From positions 3,988,001 through 4,052,000 of the forward strand of contig NC_058051.1 in NCBI RefSeq assembly GCF_020085105.1: a DNA stretch of 64,000 nucleotides. The letters run 5' to 3'. The DNA comes from Siniperca chuatsi (taxonomy: Eukaryota > Chordata > Actinopteri > Centrarchiformes > Sinipercidae). Shown here piece by piece: positions 14,001-26,000 of the stretch. Position numbers and translations under genes: made by a program. Under the pieces are notes generated by a model. It saw only the letters and a program-made list of their open reading frames with translations. It did not search any database and was not told the DNA's origin. Position 1 is the stretch's first letter. Every line of letters starts with the position of its first letter.

Positions 14001-17000
14001 GGGGGGTCATGGACTATAGCTGGAAACCAACTCTCCGTGAGCGCTGCTAATTTTATAATGCATATGTCCCTTCGACTTGGTGGCACTAATGCCTGACAGG
14101 GGTTTCCATGTTGTTGAGATATGATGTTATTTCATTAATCGGCAGTTCTGATAACAGTTTCCCTTTTGACTTTTATGGGAAAATAATAAAATGGCCTAGA
14201 ATACTACTGCACATCATTGCATGTAATGTTACCTCCACTTAAGTGCCTCCTTCTAATACCTTAGCATATGGCTACCGAGGAGCCTTTATTCATTGCAATC
14301 ATAGAAAGAGAGAAAGAAGGAGAGACAGAGAGAAAAAGATAACATATACATACTTTCCGCCCCAGAAGATTTTGGTGGTGATGACTAAACTGGAACGCCT
14401 GCATGTGAGAACACAGATAAAAATAGAAATCAGACTGTGGTAGTTTCATTGTCTCAAAAATTACACCTGGAAACAATATATTTCAATGACAAAAAAACAA
14501 ATATATTATCAGGGATACTACCTGATTCAACACAAAAACTCAAATCTAGAAGGAAATTAAATATTGCCTTATTTTATTTCTGTTGACAGTCAAATACTGT
14601 CAACAGAAGTATAAGTATATACAAAAAACATGACAACTACACACAGGCCCCCACCCCATTACACCCACCGACATACACTAAAAAACAAAACAAAAACAAA
14701 ATAGGTTGCCATAGTAGCAAACAATTGCATGCCCAGATATGTTGTTTCTCCAGTAACCATGTATATCCATACAGGCTGGAAATGTCCGTACATTGTAACA
14801 GCAACAGGGGATGTACAATGAGTATGGTTTAAAATCTAGTTCAAATAAACTGTACAATAAGCCACACAAATCTCATAAATCAACATACACTAGTTAGTTT
14901 TAGGGAGTGAGAGCAAGTACAGTGTGGGCCCAATTGTTCCCCATAATTATATTAAGTGAATAGCATCAGTAATGATTTCCTCACAACTTTAGGGCAAGCT
15001 CAGAAAGGATGATTCAGGGTCCCCTCAGCTGACATACATTTGTCACAAATAGCTGAAACTGGGAAGATCCTATTACATCTGGTCTTTGAAAAGTGAATGT
15101 GATGCATGGCCTTAAACTGTACTAGATGAAGTTTGGCATTAATGGAACAGTCTTTGATCCTCTCCATCCCCTCAGCCCAAAGCTCATCAGATATCTCAGA
15201 ACCAATTTCCCTACTCTAAGCATTCTAATCCTAGGATGGGTTAAATGCAGAGAACGAATTTCACTAGACGTTGTACTGTGTATGATTGTGTATGTGACAA
15301 TAAACCTGATTTGATTTGACAATCAATAGCATAATAAATGTGCTAATATGGCAACACTTGACCATGCAGATGAATATTCAGTAAAAATTATTTAAGGAAC
15401 AAAAAGCTGTGGATGGAAGTTTTAAAGTTTTAAACGGAACCTTCTAACATTATTCTAGTGGTTTTAAGATTACAAGTCTGCACAAACAAGACACAAGACA
15501 CAATCAGAAAACTCCCACCTCCATCCTTTCTTCTTTATGATACTTCCCAAGACAACTTCAGCCCTGGAAAAGCAGATTAGCAGAGAGAGAGAGATGTTTG
15601 ATGTTTCTTTAATAAATAAAAATACATTTTAATACATAGAACAGATTAGGTGAAGGAATATTACTATATAATATAATGAAGGGATTGTATATAACCTAAT
15701 TAGCCTACCGATACTTAAAGAGGAACTTGCAGGTTGGAGACCCCATTAAATCAATGTGTAGGAAAATGATTAAAAAAATATAAACATATATATACACTAC
15801 AGTAACTTCTTGAGTCGTTTTTGTAAGAGCGTTTTAGTTCCGCTTCAAAAAAGTTAACTGCACCGTGCTGGGCAGGTGACAGGTGTGTTTACAGTGTTTG
15901 TGTGCTCTGAATGACGTTAGCCTAGCATGCTAATACTACATAAACATATGGATGAGACGTTTGACAAACACATTATATATAGGCTAGATATTAAATCTTC
16001 ATTTGTAACACAAGATTATCGATTATCAGTAAAAATATACACTATATTCCCAGAAGTAAATGAACACCCAAACAGTACACCCATATGTGATTGTTGACCA
16101 TCTCATTTAAAAACCATGTGCATTAGCACAGAGTTGGTGTGTCGACAAAATTGGCCATATAGTGAAGGGCAATGTAGGTGCAAATTGGCTGAGCCCACCA
16201 AGCCAAGCCTTTGGCCAATTAACCTATTAGCACCAAATGAGGGAAACCTATATAAGGTTGTGCAGAAGTTACAACAGTGTTGGAAGACAAAAGAAAAAAG
16301 ACAGAAAGAGAAGAGGGGTTTTCTTTAAGTGGTTTTAAAACGGCAGCTTATTTGTGTTGGAAATCAGTAAAATACCAAAATGGACGTAAGTGCATGGACA
16401 GTGTGGTCACAAGTTGATCTGGCTGCCTCCTGTTGTTAAGAGAGATGGTTGGCTGTATGAGTTGTTTTCATTATAATACATCCAGAGTTATTTTCCCACA
16501 ATGGTATAAGTTGAATCCCTGTTTTCAACATATTCTATAACAACAAGCAACATTCAAAACGTGACAGTGTTAGTACATGACACCTTTCCTCAAACAAGAT
16601 TCCAGTGATGAATCAGATAGGTATGTTTTGACATTGTAAATGCCTAAACAAAGAGGCATTCACAAGGACAGCTACATATTCTCTTTCTGTTTTTAACAGC
16701 TGCTGTAACTACTCATTGTACTGTGCGTTTCCCTTATATCCTTACAGTGTTACTTTGTGAATTAATAAATCTGAACATTTGCAAATAAACAATTAATTGT
16801 TAGACCATATGAACCACACATTCTATATTGATCTGTTTGTGGGGCAAATAAATAAGATCCACTCTACTCCCCCTGAGCAACAAATGTGTGGTGCAGGTTA
16901 GAGTCTATCTGAATGCATCATCGAGCAGCCCACCATATGGACCGAAAGAGAGGTGAAACTAAAAGTTAACTTTTATCTGGTAATTATATGATTAATTCAG

Positions 17001-20000
17001 CTTAATGATGTGGTTTATCAGTGAGGTTTATGAACTACACTACAGACTGGAGTTTAATCCAGGTCAAACATGCGTGCATCTATTGTCTGAAAGGGGCAAG
17101 ACTGTGTACAAACAACTACCAGGTGGGTGTAATGCATCTGTGAGAAAGATGGAGCCCATGTAAACACCAACAGGATCCCAGCCTTACCATCTTACCACCC
17201 TTCCCAAACCCATCAGCATCTCAGATGACGCAGATGACTGTGTCGTCTATGAATTAGTTTAACGATCGGGTTCTCTGAGGTGCAGTTGTTGGTGTTGAGG
17301 GAGAAGAATAGTGGAGAGACCATACATCAAAGGGGGGCGCCAGTGCTGACTGTTTCCCCAGCCTCACCTGCTGCTTCCTGTCTGTCAGGAAGTTTGTGAT
17401 CTTCTGACATGTGGGGGTGAGCACAGTGAGCTGGGTGAGTTTGGGGTGGTTTCTGGTATGATGATGTTGAACGCCAAACTGAAGTCAAGGTTGAGGTGTT
17501 GCAGGATGTAGTGCAATCCAATTCTGACTGCATCATCCATTGACCTTTTGCCTGGTAGGCAAACTGCAGGGGGTCCAGCAAGGGGCCTTTGATGTCCTTC
17601 CTGCCCAGAAAATCTCCAAGGGGAGGCACCCAGGAGGCATCCTGAGCAGATGCCCAAACCAACTTTACAAGCTCCCTCCGGATCTCTGGGTTCCATACCC
17701 TATCTCTAAGGGTGAGCCTAGCCACCCTATGGAGGAAACTCATTTCAGGCCGCTTGTATCCACAATCTCATTCTTTCGGTCACTACCCAAAGCTCATGAC
17801 CATAGGTGAAGGTTGGAACATAGATCGACTGATAGATCGAAAGCTTTGCCTTCCGGTTCAGCGCTCTCTTCACCACAAAGTTCTGGTATAACGCCCTTAT
17901 TACTGCTGACACCTTCCCAATCTGCCTGTCCATCTCACGCTCCATTTTACCCTCACTCATAAACAAAACCTGAGATACTCCTTCGCTTGGGGCAGTAACT
18001 CATTCCCAACCCAGAGGGAGCAATCCACAGTTTTCCGGCAGAGAACCATGGCCTCAGACTCGAAGGTGCTAACTCTCGTTGCAACCGTTTCACACTCGGC
18101 TGCAAACCACCCCAGGGCACGCTGAAGGTCACAGTCTGATGAAGCCAATAGAGCCACATCATCTGCAAAGAGCTGAGACGCAATTCTGAGGTCCCTAAAC
18201 TGGACACTCACCTCCCTCGGCTGCGCCTTGAGATCCTGTCCATAAATTTCACAAACATAATCAGTGACAAGCGACAACCCTGGTGGAGGCCAACACCCAC
18301 CTAAAACATGTTTGACTTTGTGCAGAGAATACAAGATGAGGGGATGTTTTCCTGTAGGTGGTGATGTCCTTCACGTGTCTCCACACTGATGAAGGGTCAT
18401 TGGCTGAAAACCTGTTTTTCAGCTTTTCACTGTAGCTTCTCTTTTCTACCTTAACCTCCTTTGTCAATATGTGTCTGGTCTGGTTATACATTGCTCTGTC
18501 CCCTCTTCTGTAGGCAACCTCCTTGCCCTGATGAAGCTGCAGAGTTTATCTGTAAAGAGAGCTGCTCCTCCAGTTAAGATCTCTGCAAACCTTTTTGGGT
18601 GTGTGAATATTGGCGAAAAAGTGTGAACTGGAGTGAACTGTCAAATTCATTCAACAGTTCCTACCTGGTGAATGGAACTGGAAAAAGAGCTGAAGACTGA
18701 ACAAATAAACAAAAACAGAAAAAGTACTAGAGAGCTCAACACTGAGGCAGCCATCAGTTGCACCATTTTGGATTCTACACAGTGAAAGAAATACAACCTG
18801 TGCATCCTGGTCACAGTAATTAAAATCCTAGTGCACTGAGAAGCATCTCTCCTGTGGCACTCCAGTTCGCACTGTCAGCCAAACTGCCAGTCGCACTGGA
18901 CAGCAGTGGACGAAGCAATAGCAGCCTCTGGTTCAAAAATAGTTTAGCTGACTTTGCATTCAAGCTGAGAGAATCGGAGCAGTGAACAGAAATGAGTAGC
19001 TCTGTTCTGCATCGCTCCGCCCTCCATTTCCATCACCCTTCTCTATTTCCAATACAGTCATTTTGAGACAAGACTCAATGTTTTGTAAAGTTTCAGGTAC
19101 ACATTGACAGTCTCAAATTTGCTTGCAAAGTATCGTCATCATATATCACCAAACAAGAAAACTCCACAAGGCACCTTTCATTTGAGTTAATGGATCACAT
19201 ATGTTATTAATTATCTCACAATAATTTGAAGAGTGCAACATGTCACAGAAGATAGCCCTTGTGAATGTTTTCTCCAAGTTTTCAAATCTTCTTAAAGCAA
19301 TTAGATGATATGCATTTTCCCTGACAACTTTTAGCAGCAGAAATTGCTTTTACTTCAACTGTTTTGAAGTGCATTTCTTATTCATCTTGAGACAAAATGG
19401 CACAGATGTCAAATATTCATTTATTTAGACTTTCTTACATTAGACAGTTTCAAATACTTGTCATATTGTGTGATTGCATTCTATATTGTTTACCCTGCTC
19501 ACTATTATATGTAAGGTTTGTTTGTACTGTGGATGTTTACTGAATCAAGTAACATTTTGTCATTTACCTGCTTTAGCTGAGTCTTAAGACAACCCTGAGA
19601 AAAATGTGGTTATGCCTTGACTGATTGTTCAGCAGAGTGAAGGGCCTATTTAAAGGAGTTGTTCATTGTCAGTTGGGAGAGAAGGATGTTGTTTAGCTAT
19701 GTGCATGTGATGTTGCCTTACAGGGACAGTTCACTCCATATCCATCTAGATTGTTTGGTGTGAGTTGCGGAGTTTTGGAAATTCAGCCGTAGAGATGTCT
19801 GCATTTTTTTAATATAATGTGAATATATGGCACTCTGCTTGTGGTGAGAAAAGCCAGCTGAGCTAAATTAACTATTTTTAGTTAGTTGGATTATTTTTCC
19901 ACTTGTTGCACATGTGATATGGTTGCACTGTGTAAAAAACTTTATTTAGACTTTGACAAAGTCTCTTGAGTCTCCCTCCTATCACCTTCCTGGACTCTCT

Positions 20001-23000
20001 GGCCAGGCTTCCCTATATTTGCATTTGTTGATAGGTAGTTGCTGTTATTGTAACTAAACTGCTGAAGTGTACACATTTTTAGCTGTTAGCAAACAGCTTA
20101 AGATACCATCCTCTAGTGGTGGTAGTGTTTTTGTGGCTAAGCGTAAAAAAGTGTATTAAGTCACATCTTGATTTTATCCTGATATGGGAGATTTGGAATG
20201 ACAAGTTTAAATGAGACCATACTTACTTTCCAGCAGTATACACTTCAGCTGTGTCAAACAGATTGATTCCATTCTCATATGCCAAAGTCATCAGCTCCTC
20301 TGCAACCTTCAACAGCAAAATTTGAGATGATAAAGATGAGCAAAGTGTGAAACTGTTTTATTTTCTCTCCCTCTGACCTCCAAGAAGCCCTTTCTGCGAA
20401 CAAGTTGAATCGATAAGTTGAAAGGTTCTTCAAAAGGCAAACCGTTATATCAAGAATGCTTTGCTATATAACCTATTTAAAAAAGACTTTTGAGCTGTGG
20501 TGGTGGCGTGGCTATAGGAATGGCAGTGTCTGTTAGTTGCTTGATAGGTCCACCACTTCAGATCTCAACATTTACTAGATGGATTGCCATATCTGTACCA
20601 TTTTGGAAAGATATTCAAGGTCCGTGGATGAATGCTAATGACTTTGGTGATCCCTGTGTTTTCCTCAGAGGACCATAAAGTTGACATTTTTGGTTTTGAG
20701 TGAGATATATCGTCAACTATTGGCTAGAATGCCATGGCATTTGTTACAGATATTTAAGGTTTATAAAGTGTATTGCCACCCAAATCTCTGGGTTGTTTTT
20801 TGTGAGAGGCTGCTGCACCTGTTGCATCATGATATTTATGCAAGACTCACAATATTTTTTTGATGAACCAATTTATGTATGCAAGGCATTTGTGTTTTAG
20901 CCAATAGCCATAGCACTACAGTGATAAATTTTTGCACAAAAGACTTTCATAATGCCCTTGCAAGATTATAAACCACAGCTTGACAGCACCATATGACATT
21001 ATGCCAGTAAAACAATATGACAGTGTAAAAACAGCATAGTTACGAAATGTACTTTAGTCAGTAACTAACAACACTGACAGCGCAGTGTAATCACTTATGA
21101 CAATCCACACTTTTTAAGTGCTGTTGGTTTATTTAGTTCATGCTGGAGAGGCTGTCTGAATCCTCTTCAAACCTTCCCGCAACAACAGATCAATACAGAC
21201 AATTTACTTTAGGACACTATAAAATATTATAGGAATGCATCTGGAAAGCTTGCGCTGCTAGCAATAATTAAAACAAAATATATTGTGAGTGATAAGGACC
21301 GGGTGTAACACGACAGAAGAAAAAACTATATAAATATGTTGAGGGTGATGCGTCTCGGTGTGGGATCTCCTCAGGATCAGCTGCATCCTGTGTGCATGGC
21401 GCATCAATCAACAGTGGTCAGTGAAAACTTTCCTCAGTATTCACAATGACTGTACATACATCGCAGTGGATGTGACAGTTCTTAAATGACCATACCAGTG
21501 GTTTTGCATGTTTAAGCCAAATAACTACTATCTGCTTACACCGTCCATTAGTGCCAGCATGCACCCAAGAGGGGTCTGCCTGCAGGTCTCCTCTGTGGAG
21601 TCACCTCTGGTGCAGGCTGCACTCTTAAGTCAGCTCCACTGTCAGGACAGGAAATAACAAAGAGATAATGTCTTGTGACAACAGTAGGTGACTGAATTGC
21701 ATTATCCAAAAGTGTCTGAATGCATGGGTCTTGCATATGTTCGCCCTCAAAATAGCTACCGCTATCAATATGTGTAAATCTAAATCATGCAAATTACCGA
21801 ATGTTACACATGTAGGTAGGCTATTGGTCGTTTTATAGGTAGTTACGCCAACGGTGGCTCTCTCTTTTTTCCATAGGACAAAGTGGACCCCAGGATTTTA
21901 TATGACTGCAAAAATGCAGCAGAATGGGTTAAAGAAAACCAGTATGTGTTTTTAGCCAAGGTGGAGTTGCCCGATGCATTGAAGATGGTGGAAGAAGAAC
22001 TTGCAGAGGTTGCACAGCTGTATGGAAAGCTTTGGGTTGAGGCAACAAGTGAGGGCTTGAACGAACATGAGAGGGAATCAATCTTGGAGCCATTCAAGTT
22101 TGTATTTTGCAACATTGAAGACGTGGAAGTTTTGTGAAGAAATTACAGATAGCCAAGGGTATTTGTTATACTGTGAATGCTGAATGGACAACAACTAATG
22201 ACTTTGTACTAGTAGTAGTGCACTACTATTGTTGTGATATGCTGTGTTTGCTGAGTAAAGGACAACAGAACGTTTAATCATTTTGTCAGTTTTATTTTAA
22301 GAAAAGCCTTTGCCCTCCCTAAGGGCAAATTTAGGTGTTCCAGCAGCACAAGGACAGAAATTTTACTAGTAGAATTATTGAATCGATATACAGTATGTTG
22401 CTACACTGGCATAGATACCCATGTTACGTAGACAGAATAGGCAAAATCAATATATATATGCTACATTAAAGGAAATAATAGTTTTCGTGTTACAATGTTG
22501 ACTAATTAAATAAATATGAATCAATGACAAAATCGCTTCCACCTGAAGTGTCTACAATGATTTTTATTTTATTTTTTGCGTGCATTTCCTGTCCTGACAG
22601 TGGAGCCTGCACCAGAAGCGTCTCCACAGAGGAGATCGGCAGGCAGACTGTCTTGCTTATATAATATTTTTCCAAATTATTAAAAATTAAATGTTCAGGT
22701 GACACGCCTTAAAATTCATTGCTTCACCTGCCAAAACATTTTTCAGCAGCATTTTAAACTCACAATGATTATGATTTTGCTTGTAAAATGTAACTAATTT
22801 CCGAGGGGACGGTATACATTTGTTCTCCGTACTACTGTGTTTGATCGGTTAGCAGGACAGATTTGAGTAGTTCTGAATGGACAGACTCTTCTCCGTGATG
22901 CAGACCATGTTTCTGACCAACAACATTGTAACTATGAGGCATTAATAACTTTGTCAACTTTATAGGTAGCAAGACAGCGTTGAAATCAGGATAGTTTGTT

Positions 23001-26000
23001 ACACACTCTCCCTCTTAAGGCCTTTTCACACTGGGGACAAAATGAAAAAACTAAACGAAAATGCAGAATATCCGCTGATGATTTTTCGCGTTCAAGTCTG
23101 ACACGAATATTCACATTCCACTGAAAATTAAAGTTTTGCACCGGCACACAATCATCGATTCATCCTTGTCATGGAGTCTTCAAGCAGCAGCAGTAGCGAC
23201 GACGAGCGTTTCCAATGTATCTTTTGGCTCAAAAAAAGAGCACTGGGTACATCCATTATTACAAGAGAGAAAGCAGAGCGGAGAGTTGAAAATGAATGGT
23301 TTTTTATGCGTTACCTTGACAACGAAATTGTAGGCTACTCACCGTCACAAGCCAGTTCAACCGCTATACTTTCCCAGATGTTGTCTTTAAGTCTGTTGTC
23401 TTTGTAATGTTTATGTTGTTTGTCAAACAGAGCCTTATGCTGTTAGAACAAATTGATCAGCTGATCAATATCCATCTTGATGAGTGTGAATGGAATTATG
23501 ACATTAACTTCCGAATGTATTGACTGAGTGAACAAAAGTCATGATTTTATTGGTTGACTCGTTTTTGTCGGCATCCGAAATTCACTGAAATCAAAACAGC
23601 TGCGAAAAAAACAAAACCTCATGGCGAAATACGAACGTTTCGGACTCTGTGTGGATAGGCTCATAGATATAGATGGGCTCGAATTTTTAAGTTGACGTGC
23701 GATTTATTCATTTGGTTTATTTGGTCGTGCGATTTATTCGCACCGATTATTCGCATTTGGTCTGAAAAGGCCTTGTCGTTACACCGGCTCAAAAACACTC
23801 TGTTGTGTGGTCAGTTCACTTTGCTTTCTGTGTGAGCACACCATAAGTGTGTTGTGTATTCATATAAGCGTAAGCGTGACCAGAGTAATGTGTAGGTATG
23901 TGTGAGGAGGAGGAGAAAAACAAACAAGCAATGATAATAATGATAAATAAATAAAATAAATATATGAATATATTATAAAAAGGAAAAGTGGTGAAAACAC
24001 ACACACATATATACTGTAATATAATAATACTAATAATGGTAACAGCAACTTGGGGTTTGCAGGAGTTTAGGGCAGCCGGGGAGGGCTAGCAGTGTCCACC
24101 CTTCCTTTTTCTTTTTCTTCTTGTTCTTTTCCTTGTATTTAGTTTTCTTGTCTTTATATTTCGGGTGTCATTGCATTGGGCCGACCCCGGACCTTTAGAT
24201 TCAGATTCAGATTCATTCTTTATTGTCCTCTATAGAGGACATTTGTTTTCACAGTCTGTACAAAGTCATTCCCAGATTCTCACTTTGTTGGATATGCCAG
24301 TCAAGGGAACACGTGCGTAACTCTGGTAAACCTCGACAGTGGGGATTTTGAACTGAGCAAACATGGACTTTTCCAGATCTGCTGCCCTGTGCTTCACCAA
24401 AACCTGGCTTGGTGAGCCTATCCAGATAGTACATTACATCTCCCGGGCTTCGACCTCCTACATGCTGACCGCCTTAATGGGGCTATCAGGGAAAATAGAG
24501 GAGGCGGAATCTGTTTCTACATAAATTAAGGCTGGTGTGCAGATGTCACAGTGTTAAAGAAAAGCTGCATTCCTCACTTCGAGACTATTTTCATTGACTG
24601 TAAACCATTTTATTCACTGCAGGAGTTTTCCTCCTTTATTCTGGTTGGTGTTGGTCCCTGCTCGTTATAGGGGACTTCAACAGAGCAAATCTCAGCCATG
24701 AATTGCCAAAATACAGACAGCAAATTAAATGTCCCACCAGGGATAAAACATTGGAAAGCATTGCAGTTCTGGTGGCGTCTAGTGAGCTTTCACTGGCCCT
24801 TGAAAATCCAGAGAGAAGGTGTACAGTCTAGGGTAATTTGCATCCCTTCCTGAAGCAGATAATTTTTGTTTCTGCTGTCCAATATCACCAGCTGAAGTCT
24901 TGGGGGCAGTCAGGAAAATGGACTGGGCAAGTGCGCCTGTTCCTAATGGCATCAAAAGAGATGAGATCAGAATGGCAAAAAGTTGGTCGATCTGTTTCAT
25001 GTGTTGTGAATTATTTTAAGAATTTATGGCTTTTATGATTGACTCCTCTTTTTACAATGTCACAACAAACTACCAGCTCAATCCTCAATTATGTAGCAAC
25101 CCTAATTAAGGAGGCTCTGTTGCATTTAGCCAATGCACCATGAATTATGCTATGAATTATCGTGTCATGGCTAATTAAAATATCTTGTACTTATATCTTT
25201 ATCTTAAAAGATGTGTGCAATATTTTACTTATCCCTCTATTTTTTGTTGTACGTAACTACTGTGTCCTTGGGTCTCCATGTACTGTTCTACTGTTTTATT
25301 GTCTACGTATTGTACTCATTTGATTGCAACTATGTGTAGCATTGATTGCCCAAGTAAAATTTCCCCTTGGAGACAATAAAGTATATCTTATCTTAATGCA
25401 ATCTTATACAGCAGTAAACTACCAAAGTGCCTCAAGGGAAGTCGAAAGACATTGATTCCCAAATCTAATAACCAAACGAGGCTATGTGATCTAAACCAAT
25501 GGCAACTGATAATTATAGGTTCGGCCATTCTGAGGGCCTTCTCGAGTGTCTTGAACAAAAAGTTGACTGAAGCTTGTAAGGTGCATAAACGGCATAGGGG
25601 TTTCATAGAGTCCCCCGGTTGCTCAGAAACTTTGGGGATATCAGAGGGCATTATAAAACTGAGCAAGTAAGAACAGACAGCAGTAAGTGTGGTATTCATT
25701 GATTTTGCTAAGGCCTTCGACACATTATCTCAAAAACACATCTGTGAGGTCCCTGGTAGGAAGATGAGCTGATAAGGGTACTCATCGAGGGCTCGAAGGG
25801 CTGCTACACGAAAATAAGAACCAAGGCAGGTGAGACTGAAAGGATCAAGCTACGGAAGGGGGGTTAAGCAAAGTGGCCCTCTGGTTTTACTTTTGAAAGA
25901 CTCTGTGATATGATCAGACTCAAGATTGACCCATCCAAGAGTCAAGGATTCATGACTGGGGTGGACAGTCCAAAATACAAAATCAATGTTTGTGAAGCAT

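Larger units (their letters stand above)
15564..20226 (-). other. kcnab2 intron 4 (4.7 kb), LINE-bearing
   Basis: No host exon seen. Contents: two stacked LINE fragments at 17327-18500 and a MITE-like block near 19720-20110. The stretches 15600-17300 and 18530-19700 hold no recognisable coding sequence. Confidence 0.55.

Noticed and set aside
17540..17809. 89-codon plus-strand ORF
   Set aside because: Antisense of the two minus-strand LINE fragments.
25388..25723. 111-codon minus-strand ORF
   Set aside because: Antisense shadow of the R2-like reverse transcriptase fragment.
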